A DNA stretch of 10,442 nt. It comes from an uncultured Methanomassiliicoccales archaeon (GTDB lineage: Archaea > Thermoplasmatota > Thermoplasmata > SG8-5). Within the stretch, counting starts at the first letter, position 1, and the number at the start of each line of letters is the position of its first letter. The notes beneath the pieces are model-generated. The model made no database searches. It was not told where the DNA came from and saw only the letters and a program-made list of their open reading frames with translations. The DNA lies in NCBI GenBank assembly GCA_938004075.1, contig CALKWP010000204.1:1-10442 (forward strand), written 5' to 3'. The position numbers and the translations under genes were made by a program. Below, piece by piece: positions 5,127 to 10,442 of the stretch.

Positions 5127-7090
5127 TCCTTCTTCAAGGTGCCAAGCTGGTCCGGCTCCAGGGAGCTGGTGCCGATGGGGACGATGAGCGTTGCGCTGTT
5201 GACCGAGGATAAGTCATTAATCTTCTTGATGAACTTGAAGACCTTGTCGAAGCCGTTCTCGACAACCAGGTACTCGAAGCCATCGAGTATTATGACGGAT
5301 TTCGGGTTGTTCTTGACGAATGCGGCGTACATCCTCATCATCTCGAATTCCAAGCGGTGCGGATTGATGGTCTTCTTGTCCGCGACGGAGGTATCTGTCA
5401 GCCAGATGACCTCTGCCTTGTCCATGGCATGCTCCTTCTTCAGCTTGTCGGGGAATGTGGTTGAGATGGATAATCCAGTGCAGCCGTTCTTCAGCAGGGA
5501 AACGAACATCTTGAATGCGGTAGTGTGGTCATTGTCAACAACCAGATAGTTGTAGCCATCGTTTATCTTCTCCAGGAGGACGCCGCATTTGCCGCATTGG
5601 ACGAGGAGCAGGTCCGTGCCTTCCTCCACGCTGTTGTTCTGGCCGCAGGTCGGGCATTTCACATCCTTCTTGGCCGGTCCCTCCGGGATGATCTCGACAA
5701 GGGCGTTGCCGCACTTCGTGCAGTGCCTGGCAACCTCAGCGCAGCTTTCATGGTACAGCTGGCCGCATTTGCATTTCAGCAGGTCAACGTAATCCGTTAT
5801 CGGCTTGTGACAGACATTGCACGGCGGGCCGGACGGCTTTTCCCTTGCGGGTGCCGGAGGCTGTTCCTTGGCGGCGGGCTGATTGACCACGACATTTACT
5901 CCGGCCGGTGTTCTGGTCGTCGTCTGGGGAGGGGCCGGGGCCTTCCTTTTCACGGTATGCCGCTCGGTGAGTTCGAGCTCCTCCTTGGAGATTTCCGCGA
6001 CCTTCTTGTCGTACATGACCTTTGCCAGTATTCCGAATGTGACGGCAAGTGCGAGTGCCAGGATCCAGATGAGTATGCCGCTGATGAATGCGTTGGGAGA
6101 CACGAAAGCGAACATGGTGGGGAAGAAGTAGAAGACTATGAGGACAATCACCATTACCTTGCTGGATATGTGGAGCCAGGTTATCTTTTTGGCCCTGCTC
6201 CTGAATTTTCTGGGGTAGGCGAATTTGTAATTCGCGTACATCCGGGTGGGCATGGTGCTCATCACGTAGCCGCAGATGAATATCAGGACAAATTGAACCT
6301 GGGGGTTCTCGAGAATATCGAACGGCTTGTATGATGCTGCCGCGTTCAGGGGCAGTTCATTGTACTGGAATGTCACGGAATACTGCGATATCTCCCCGGC
6401 CGGAGTCCTGACTATGTGGAACGTGCCGGTCTGAAGGTCAAGCGATTGGAAGCTGCCTGCGCTTACCCTGTAATCCGTGTGCTTGTAGATGTAAGTGTAG
6501 GAATTCAGGTCTATCAGCCCGGTGTTCATGACATCTGCATGGAACAGGGCGTCGATGAATATCCTGGGCATCAGCGGGAAGTCATAGTAGGGGATGTTTG
6601 AGTTTCCTGCATTGAAGTAAAGGAAAATTCTGACTGGAGTGGTAACATCGTTTTCTATGTCCGTGACTGTTGTGAACCCGGTCGCGCTTACGCTGATGTC
6701 CTCGAGCCTGTTAAGTGGCGCAAAACTTAGGGTGTACCCGGCAAAGAATTCGACCGTGTTGCTTTCGAGGAAATGCTCCAACCGGCCAACGTAACCGCTG
6801 GCTGAATCATATCTCAGCTCCCTGGAATCGATGGAGCCGTTCACGGTGCCAAGCCACAGGTTGTCATATGCCGCAAGAACTGCGCGCCTGAGGTCTCTGG
6901 CTGCGGTTCCCCTGAGTTCGTATGTCAGATGGCCGCCGCCATGAAGCTCGGAAAGCCCGAGCATCTGGTAATCTGTTTTTATAGAAACCGTGTTCTGGGA
7001 AGACTGGGCATCCGCATTCTGCGGGATTATCGGTATGCAAATCAGGGCTGCGACCGCTATCGCAACCAGAATCAATCCTAGGCGCCTCAT
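5078..7090 (-). CDS. Membrane protein: signal peptide, outer domain, three TM segments, RING-like finger, zinc ribbon, DUF835
   Basis: A 670-residue protein of unknown function. Order: signal peptide (MRRLGLILVAIAVAALI, cut near residue 29); outside domain about 30-262, strand-rich, no family recognised; TM segments near 265-280, 310-329 and 334-358, with a basic loop 282-304 that sets a cytoplasmic C-terminus; charged and Pro/Ala-rich linker 363-422; RING/PHD-like finger with Cys424, 427, 440, 442, His447, Cys450, 457, 460; zinc ribbon with Cys479, 482, 499, 502; DUF835 at 512-662, with YNYLVVDNDH, VIWLTDTS and SVIILDGFEYLVVENGF. DUF835 is an archaeal domain of unknown role, often in sensor-like proteins. 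I chose the ATG at 7090, not 7144: a TATA-like box (7118-7129) sits about 30 bases upstream of 7090 and inside the longer frame, and 7090 gives a clean signal peptide. It converges on the KaiC-like pair. Confidence 0.85.
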   Translation of the reverse strand: MRRLGLILVAIAVAALICIPIIPQNADAQSSQNTVSIKTDYQMLGLSELHGGGHLTYELRGTAARDLRRAVLAAYDNLWLGTVNGSIDSRELRYDSASGYVGRLEHFLESNTVEFFAGYTLSFAPLNRLEDISVSATGFTTVTDIENDVTTPVRIFLYFNAGNSNIPYYDFPLMPRIFIDALFHADVMNTGLIDLNSYTYIYKHTDYRVSAGSFQSLDLQTGTFHIVRTPAGEISQYSVTFQYNELPLNAAASYKPFDILENPQVQFVLIFICGYVMSTMPTRMYANYKFAYPRKFRSRAKKITWLHISSKVMVIVLIVFYFFPTMFAFVSPNAFISGILIWILALALAVTFGILAKVMYDKKVAEISKEELELTERHTVKRKAPAPPQTTTRTPAGVNVVVNQPAAKEQPPAPAREKPSGPPCNVCHKPITDYVDLLKCKCGQLYHESCAEVARHCTKCGNALVEIIPEGPAKKDVKCPTCGQNNSVEEGTDLLLVQCGKCGVLLEKINDGYNYLVVDNDHTTAFKMFVSLLKNGCTGLSISTTFPDKLKKEHAMDKAEVIWLTDTSVADKKTINPHRLEFEMMRMYAAFVKNNPKSVIILDGFEYLVVENGFDKVFKFIKKINDLSSVNSATLIVPIGTSSLEPDQLGTLKKEFDKVIDMVGENGNGQ

Positions 7091-7115
7091 GGCTATCAGG
7101 ATTGCATTGCATCGT

Positions 7116-7130
7116 GGGATATATATGTTA
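7116..7130 (-). promoter_or_regulatory. TATA-like promoter of the DUF835 gene
   Basis: Plus-strand GGATATATATGTTA (7118-7131) reads as a strong TATA-like box on the minus strand. Its centre near 7123 puts transcription start near 7097, a few bases before the ATG at 7090, so the message would be nearly leaderless. It lies in the 75-bp gap after the deoxyhypusine synthase gene, so the DUF835 gene has its own promoter. Confidence 0.6.
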
Positions 7131-7165
7131 TGTATGATGAACAATAAACCATGATTGTGCCAAAG

Positions 7166-8104
7166 TTACAGAGCATCCTTCACGGCGTTCATCATTATAG
7201 GCAGGAGAATTGTGGCATCCCCCTCCACGGTGGTGAACCTTGCATCCTTCCGGACCTTGCCCCAGGATACCGCCTCGCGAATCCTTGCGCCGGAAAGGCT
7301 GCCGTCATGCTCAACCGCTGTGGTGATGTAAACTGCATAATCAAGGCCGTCCCTGAACTGGTTCCACCAGATTGTGTGATGCTTCGAGATGCCGCCGCCT
7401 ATCATCAGGGCGCCGGTCTTCTTGGCGGTGAAAACTATGTCCGCAAGCTCCTTCTCGTCCTTCAGCAGGTCTATCTTGAAATCCTTGTGGTCCTGGGCGA
7501 ATTGCCAGACCTGGTAGCCAAACGCGCCGTCCGTTATCCCCGGAACGTAAATCGGTATCTCATTTTTGGCTGCCCAGTAAAGGATGGACTCTTCGGTGCC
7601 AACGCGCTTCCCGAACTCCCATGCAAGCTCCTTTGTGGATATGTCACGCTTGCCTTCATCGTAAAGCTGCTGAAGAACTGGCTGCATCATCTTTTCAAGA
7701 ATGATGCCGTAGCTCTCGTTCGGCACCAGAATGTTGCCGAGACGGTTCACGCCCTCGTCCAGGAGCTTGGCGTCGTCCATATTGAAATCGCCATGATAGT
7801 AATTTTCCTGGGTCCTGGCAAGGTCATGGTCCAGCATTCCACAGGTCGTGATTATGACATCGAACATCTTTTCCTTGACCATGTCCCGGATTATTCCGCG
7901 GGTTCCGGTTGCTATGATGCATGCCGGAAACGAGAGAAAATTAACGCATTCATCTTCCTTGAGCATGGTCGTGATTATGTCAACACCGACCGCGAGCTTC
8001 TTGGCTGTGAAGCCCCCGCCGGCCATCATCTGGCTGACAGCGTCGCTCACGCTTGTGCCCTTGGCCAATCTCATGTCCTGAACCTTTCTGTCGAGATGCA
8101 TCAT
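7166..8104 (-). CDS. dys: Deoxyhypusine synthase
   Basis: A 312-residue enzyme that uses NAD to move the aminobutyl group of spermidine onto a lysine of translation factor aIF5A, the first step of hypusine formation. Conserved segments run in family order: TTCGMLDHDLAR (86-97), VPNESYGIILE (127-137), VPGITDGAFG (187-196), GGGISKHHTIWW (236-247), DGLDYAVYITTA (252-263), EHDGSLSGAR (265-274) and EAVSWGK (277-283). Lys283 matches the catalytic lysine that forms the enzyme-substrate intermediate. The length is normal for the archaeal family and no key residue is missing. Two ATGs (8104, 8101) are possible; the TATA-like box at 8131-8138 lies about 30 bases upstream of 8104, so the message is likely leaderless. 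It is divergent from the ribosomal protein operon. Confidence 0.96.
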   Translation of the reverse strand: MMHLDRKVQDMRLAKGTSVSDAVSQMMAGGGFTAKKLAVGVDIITTMLKEDECVNFLSFPACIIATGTRGIIRDMVKEKMFDVIITTCGMLDHDLARTQENYYHGDFNMDDAKLLDEGVNRLGNILVPNESYGIILEKMMQPVLQQLYDEGKRDISTKELAWEFGKRVGTEESILYWAAKNEIPIYVPGITDGAFGYQVWQFAQDHKDFKIDLLKDEKELADIVFTAKKTGALMIGGGISKHHTIWWNQFRDGLDYAVYITTAVEHDGSLSGARIREAVSWGKVRKDARFTTVEGDATILLPIMMNAVKDAL

Positions 8105-8130
8105 ATCACCGGATGAAGATTATAGGTAAC

Positions 8131-8138
8131 TTATATAT
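8131..8138 (-). promoter_or_regulatory. TATA-like promoter of deoxyhypusine synthase
   Basis: TTATATAT (8131-8138) reads as ATATATAA on the minus strand. Its centre is about 30 bases from the ATG at 8104, the spacing expected for a leaderless or nearly leaderless archaeal transcript. Confidence 0.6.
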
Positions 8139-8243
8139 GTAGTCTCTGCATGGTCGCCACAGTACTCCAAGAAAATGCATGGAAGAAGTCGCCCTGGAAA
8201 ACCGTTACGGGGCTGCAGGCGACCGCGCCATTGCGTAGAAAGG

Positions 8244-8285
8244 TTAAAATACACCTGGTCTCTCGGGGTATCCTACCCACGGAGG
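8244..8285 (+). promoter_or_regulatory. Promoter and ribosome binding site of the eL18 operon
   Basis: TTAAAATA (8244-8251) is a TATA-like box; transcription should begin near 8273. GGAGG (8281-8285) is a strong Shine-Dalgarno sequence 8 bases before the TTG at 8294 and decides that start. A small GGGTA / TACCC hairpin (8266-8270 with 8274-8278) spans the predicted start site. The rest of the 189-bp gap (8105-8293) shows nothing else I can name. Confidence 0.6.
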
Positions 8286-8293
8286 GTTCTGCA

Positions 8294-8656
8294 TTGAGAA
8301 GCAGCAAGAAGACCAACCCAAACATTGAAATGCTCATTACCGAGTTGAAGGCAATCTCCAGAGATAACGAGGCACCAGTCTGGCGCACCGTTGCCGTGAA
8401 GCTCGAGAAATCTTCCAGCCACTGGTCAGAAGTCAATATTGCCAGCATCGAGAAATTCGCCAAGCCGAAGGAGAGCGTGGTGATCGCAGGCAAACTGCTT
8501 GGAAAGGGCACGATCAGCAAATCAGTCACAGTCGCGGCGTACTCGGCATCCGAGAGCGCCATCCAGAAGATTGAATCGGCCGGCGGCCGGTTCATGAAGC
8601 TCAACGAGCTTGCGGCACAGAATCCGAAGGGCAGCGGAATCAAGATCATGGGGTGA
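8294..8656 (+). CDS. rpl18e: 50S ribosomal protein L18e (eL18)
   Basis: A 120-residue large-subunit protein found in archaea and eukaryotes. The family pattern is seen in SSKKTNPNIEMLITELKAIS, then WRTVAVKLEKSS, VVIAGKLLGKGTI (about 57-69 onwards) and the ending NPKGSGIKIMG. I chose the rare TTG at 8294: GGAGG lies 8 bases upstream, the TATA-like box is properly placed, and the protein then starts at the usual family N-terminus. An in-frame ATG at 8150 would add 48 residues with no family match and would start upstream of the promoter. It is the first gene of the eL18-uL13-uS9-RpoN operon, and its stop is 4 bases before the next ATG. Confidence 0.94.
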   Translation: MRSSKKTNPNIEMLITELKAISRDNEAPVWRTVAVKLEKSSSHWSEVNIASIEKFAKPKESVVIAGKLLGKGTISKSVTVAAYSASESAIQKIESAGGRFMKLNELAAQNPKGSGIKIMG

Positions 8657-8660
8657 AAAA

Positions 8661-9083
8661 ATGCAGGTTATTGACGGCAGCGAACACATTATGGGAAGAC
8701 TTGCCACCCACATTGCCAAGAGATTGCTTGAGGGCGAAGAGATTGTGGTGGTCAACGCGGAGAAAATTGTCATCACAGGCCGCAAGGAACAGATTCTTGA
8801 GGATTACAAAGCGAGAAGGGACCGCGGAGTGGCTGGACGGAACCGTTTCGGGCCATACTACCCCAGGATGCCTGACCGCATGTTCAAGCGCTCCGTCAGG
8901 GGCATGATACCCTACCAGGAACCAAGGGGCAGGACGGCTTTCAAGAAATTGAAGGTCTACATCGGCGTCCCCAGGGAGATGAAGGGCGTCGAATTAACAA
9001 AGGTCGAGAAAGCCATGGACAGGGGCTCAACAAAGAAGTTGCACCTGGGAGATGTGGCCATCTGGCTGGGAGCCAATTTATAG
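8661..9083 (+). CDS. rpl13: 50S ribosomal protein L13 (uL13)
   Basis: A 140-residue large-subunit ribosomal protein of archaeal type. The N-terminus MQVIDGSEHIMGRLATHIAK and the following LLEGEEIVVVNAEKIVITG fit the family, as do RMPDRMFKRSVRGMIPY and GRTAFKKLKVYIGVP in the middle. The start at 8661 is fixed by the N-terminal match and the GGTGA at 8652-8656; an upstream in-frame ATG at 8610 would extend into eL18 with non-homologous residues. Gene spacing of 4 bases upstream and 10 downstream points to one transcript. Confidence 0.96.
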   Translation: MQVIDGSEHIMGRLATHIAKRLLEGEEIVVVNAEKIVITGRKEQILEDYKARRDRGVAGRNRFGPYYPRMPDRMFKRSVRGMIPYQEPRGRTAFKKLKVYIGVPREMKGVELTKVEKAMDRGSTKKLHLGDVAIWLGANL

Positions 9084-9093
9084 GTGATTTATC

Positions 9094-9501
9094 ATGGCGG
9101 CGGCAAAGGTTATCAACACGAGCGGAAAGAGAAAGACCTCCATTGCAAGGGCAACGGTCACCAAGGGCATGGGGCGCATCTGGATTAACAAAATCCCGCT
9201 GGAGCTCCACGAGCCGGAGCTGGCCAAATTCAAGATAATGGAACCGGTGAACATAGCTGGCGCCAAGATGGAGAAGCTCGACATCGACGTCAACGTGCAA
9301 GGCGGCGGAATAATGGGGCAGGCATATGCCACAAGGACCGCCATCGCAAAGGGCATCGTCCAGTATCTGGAGGATGAAGACCTCGAATCCATATTCAGAC
9401 AGTACGACAGAAGCCTTATGGTCAGCGACGCAAGGCGCAAGATGCCGAAGACGCCGCTGGGCCGTGGCGCCAGGAAGAGAAGGCAGAAATCATACAGGTG
9501 A
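9094..9501 (+). CDS. rps9: 30S ribosomal protein S9 (uS9)
   Basis: A 135-residue small-subunit protein; its C-terminal tail reaches the ribosomal P-site in the family. The sequence has the typical start VINTSGKRKTSIARATV, the glycine-rich VQGGGIMGQAYATRTAIAKG (about 69-88) and the strongly basic end RGARKRRQKSYR. GGTGAT (9083-9088) overlaps the uL13 stop and serves as the ribosome binding site. It is the third gene of the operon. Confidence 0.97.
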   Translation: MAAAKVINTSGKRKTSIARATVTKGMGRIWINKIPLELHEPELAKFKIMEPVNIAGAKMEKLDIDVNVQGGGIMGQAYATRTAIAKGIVQYLEDEDLESIFRQYDRSLMVSDARRKMPKTPLGRGARKRRQKSYR

Positions 9502-9508
9502 GCAGAAG

Positions 9509-9700
9509 ATGATAATACCGGTAAAGTGCTTCACATGCGGGAACGTGGTCGGTTCCGCCTACGAGCCCTTCGTGGAAAGGGTGAAGGCAGGGGAAGACCC
9601 AGCCGCTGTGCTGGATGACCTGGGCCTGGAAAGGTACTGCTGCAGAAGGATGGTCCTCAGCCACATCAACCTGATTGATGAGGTTATGCCGTTCGATTGA
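9509..9700 (+). CDS. rpoN: DNA-directed RNA polymerase subunit N (Rpb10-like)
   Basis: A 63-residue zinc-binding subunit of archaeal RNA polymerase, the counterpart of eukaryotic Rpb10. Zinc ligands are Cys7, Cys10, Cys44 and Cys45 in VKCFTCGNVVG and LERYCCRRMVLSHINLID, both near the family consensus. The start at 9509 gives the canonical MIIPVKC N-terminus; the open frame continues far upstream inside uS9 but that part is a shadow. It is the last gene of the operon, 7 bases after the uS9 stop. Confidence 0.97.
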   Translation: MIIPVKCFTCGNVVGSAYEPFVERVKAGEDPAAVLDDLGLERYCCRRMVLSHINLIDEVMPFD

Positions 9701-9709
9701 GCGGCATAA
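9684..9709 (+). terminator. Stem-loop across the rpoN stop codon
   Basis: TTATGCCG (9684-9691) and CGGCATAA (9702-9709) are exact inverted repeats with a 10-base loop that contains the rpoN stop. It could form the 3' end of the ribosomal operon message or a processing site before the tRNA. No U-run follows directly. Confidence 0.45.
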
Positions 9710-9721
9710 TCAGATGCAATT

Positions 9722-9747
9722 GAAATACAGTTCAGTATCCCGAACTG
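9722..9747 (+). promoter_or_regulatory. tRNA-Pro upstream region: TATA-like box and inverted repeat
   Basis: GAAATAC (9722-9728) lies about 26 bases before the first tRNA base, as expected of an archaeal tRNA promoter. Between box and gene, CAGTTC (9728-9733) and GAACTG (9742-9747) form an exact 6-bp inverted repeat, which may be a processing or binding site, or chance. Confidence 0.45.
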
Positions 9748-9750
9748 AAA

Positions 9751-9823
9751 GGGCCCGTGGGGTAGCTTGGTATCCTTCCACCTTGGGGTGGTGGTGACTC
9801 CAGTTCAAATCTGGACGGGCTCA
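9751..9823 (+). tRNA. tRNA-Pro (anticodon GGG)
   Basis: The full cloverleaf can be drawn by hand. The acceptor stem GGGCCCG (9751-9757) pairs with CGGGCTC (9816-9822), with one G-U pair. The anticodon stem CCACC / GGTGG (9778-9782 / 9790-9794) closes a TTGGGGT loop, with anticodon GGG at 9785-9787 reading CCC. The T arm is TCCAG / CTGGA (9799-9803 / 9811-9815) around TTCAAAT. The D arm has the usual AGCTTGGTA loop. The discriminator base is A (9823), no CCA is encoded and there is no intron. Confidence 0.95.
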
Positions 9824-9848
9824 CTTTATTTTCTTAGTATTTCCAATC

Positions 9849-9860
9849 GTGAGCCCGCCC
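9849..9860 (-). repeat. Inverted fragment of the tRNA-Pro 3' end
   Basis: GTGAGCCCGCCC is the reverse complement of GGACGGGCTCAC (9813-9824) with one mismatch. It could pair with the tRNA 3' end in a read-through transcript (a 12-bp stem with a 24-base loop) and so affect tRNA 3' processing or termination. It may instead be debris of an old rearrangement. Confidence 0.5.
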
Positions 9861-9896
9861 AATTTTCAACTATTGATTACAAAACGAGTGAAGTGA

Positions 9897-9930
9897 AGTT
9901 TAAAATCTAGACGGATTCACTTTCTTTTTC
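9897..9930 (+). repeat. Degenerate direct copy of the tRNA-Pro 3' end and its flank
   Basis: This stretch aligns with 9802 onward through the T arm, acceptor strand and the T-rich flank, about 26 matches in 30. It shares AAATCT, GACGG, TCACTTT and TTTT. Most differences are C-to-T or G-to-A changes, plus one extra A. A partial tRNA 3' end next to the intact tRNA is the usual trace of site-specific integration; the 73 bp between the two copies holds no element, so it would be a relic. Confidence 0.6.
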
Positions 9931-10012
9931 GGTTTGTTTCAAATATGTTCATAGAAAAAGAAAGCGCATCGAATACGACTCTTGTTCATATCTGCAGAGT
10001 ATTCGGCAGCGC

Positions 10013-10052
10013 CGACGAACATTCTCGCAACAATTTATTGCAATGTTCGTCG
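10013..10052. other. 11-bp perfect stem-loop in the tRNA-lemA gap
   Basis: CGACGAACATT (10013-10023) and AATGTTCGTCG (10042-10052) are exact inverted repeats. Inside them GCAA / TTGC (10027-10030 with 10038-10041) extends the stem after a CTC bulge, leaving a 7-base loop. It is in no credible gene. A small RNA or a dimeric protein-binding site are both possible. Confidence 0.6.
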
Positions 10053-10157
10053 ATACAAACAAGATGCATGGAATCGTTTCCATCATTCTTTCTCCCCATA
10101 TTCGTCGTCGTCCGTCGATTTGAATTGGAGTGGTGCCTTTTAATATCGGGGAAGCGC

Positions 10158-10195
10158 CATACCTTGCCCTCACAGGCAGGGTGTGATGCTTTTTT
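10158..10195 (+). terminator. Hairpin followed by T6
   Basis: Bases 10158-10168 pair with 10175-10185 over 11 consecutive positions (three G-U pairs) around the loop CTCACA, and six Ts follow at 10190-10195. It looks like an intrinsic terminator for a + strand transcript that starts upstream in the same gap. It ends about 40 bases before the lemA start. An alternative is a leader structure of the lemA message, since a TATA-like TTTTAATAT lies at 10138-10146. Confidence 0.5.
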
Positions 10196-10206
10196 GAATA
10201 TCACTC

Positions 10207-10214
10207 TTAAATAC
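10207..10214 (+). promoter_or_regulatory. TATA-like promoter of the LemA-family gene
   Basis: TTAAATAC is centred about 26 bases before the ATG at 10237, so transcription would begin at or next to the start codon (leaderless). Confidence 0.55.
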
Positions 10215-10236
10215 TTGTTATTTATTTTCCCCCCAC

Positions 10237-10442
10237 ATGGCATCCGACGGCGCGAAGGTAATCGGCATCATCCTGGTCATTGTGGTCGTGCTCTCCATCG
10301 TGGGAGTGGGCGTTTATTACGTCATGACATACAACAGACTGGTCAATGAGAACGAGGAGATTGATGCAAGCTGGGCGCAGGTCCAGAACCAGTACCAGAG
10401 GAAGTTCGACATGATACCGCAGCTCATGAACCTGACCCAGGC
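10237..10442 (+). CDS. LemA family protein (5' part; runs off the window)
   Basis: The first 68 residues are present and the frame is open at the window edge. One membrane segment (about residues 8-30, VIGIILVIVVVLSIVGVGV) is followed by the LemA signature YNRLVNENEEIDASWAQVQ, then QYQRKFDMIPQLMNL, matching the family pattern in which a helical bundle follows a single N-terminal anchor. LemA proteins are widespread membrane-anchored helical proteins with no settled function. The ATG at 10237 directly precedes the anchor and lies at leaderless distance from a TATA-like box. Confidence 0.92.
   Translation, partial: MASDGAKVIGIILVIVVVLSIVGVGVYYVMTYNRLVNENEEIDASWAQVQNQYQRKFDMIPQLMNLTQ

Noticed and set aside
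4539..5129. CRISPR array or mobile element as an explanation for the repeat
   Set aside because: There are only two adjacent 294-bp copies, with no spacers, no terminal inverted repeats, no target-site duplication and no transposase.
5525..6334. 269-codon open frame on the + strand opposite the DUF835 gene
   Set aside because: It is antisense to the linker, zinc-finger and TM region and has biased composition as expected of a shadow; no recognisable domain.
7151..8116. 321-codon open frame on the + strand opposite deoxyhypusine synthase
   Set aside because: It mirrors a clearly homologous gene on the other strand, shows no family motif and has no promoter or ribosome binding site of its own.
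8150..8293. 48-residue N-terminal extension of eL18
   Set aside because: It starts upstream of the promoter, has no match to the family, and the GGAGG site supports TTG at 8294.
10180..10195. Box C/D snoRNA-like motif (GTGATGC)
   Set aside because: The box C consensus is incomplete and no correctly spaced box D is visible; the T6 tail and hairpin fit a terminator better.
9945..10349. 134-codon open frame spanning the tRNA-lemA gap
   Set aside because: It runs out of frame through the lemA start, its composition is unlike a real protein, and it contains the stem-loop and the hairpin/T6 structure.

Overview
The window is archaeal. It carries eL18-uL13-uS9-RpoN in the archaeal order, a deoxyhypusine synthase, KaiC/RadA-like ATPases and a DUF835 protein. 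Several start codons lie about 26-30 bases downstream of an A/T-rich TATA-like box, so their messages look leaderless; other genes use GGTGA- or GGAGG-type ribosome binding sites. DUF835, paired KaiC-like genes and a fused formiminotransferase-cyclodeaminase fit a euryarchaeon, possibly Thermoplasmata. That placement is inference. The left edge is a contig end: bases 1-46 are Illumina adapter, not genome.

Layout. 1-46 adapter; 48-89 tail of a truncated + strand gene; 110-170 A/T-rich terminator-like stretch. 171-1142 (-) double-GNAT acetyltransferase and 1156-2841 (-) formiminotransferase-cyclodeaminase form a two-gene operon. From a shared upstream region, 2990-3838 and 3843-4538 (+) encode two KaiC-like proteins: the first has lost its nucleotide-binding and catalytic residues, the second is intact. 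4539-5129 is an exact 294-bp tandem duplication that covers the intergenic region and the last 49 bp of the convergent gene. 5078-7090 (-) is a secreted/membrane-anchored protein with a cytoplasmic RING-like finger, a zinc ribbon and a DUF835 domain. 7166-8104 (-) is deoxyhypusine synthase. 8294-9700 (+) is the eL18-uL13-uS9-RpoN operon, followed by tRNA-Pro(GGG) at 9751-9823. A 413-bp gap (9824-10236) holds fragments resembling the tRNA 3' end, a strong stem-loop and a hairpin plus T-run. The window ends inside a LemA-family gene (10237 onward).

How the genes may work together. The translation genes are ordinary core genes. The most interesting block is 2990-7090: an inactive/active KaiC-like pair facing a transmembrane protein whose cytoplasmic end is RING-zinc ribbon-DUF835. 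I infer a possible membrane-signalling module in which an outside domain is coupled to KaiC-type ATPases. Nothing in the sequence proves that the three proteins interact. The duplication between them is perfect and lies on a contig that still carries adapter, so it may be an assembly artefact.
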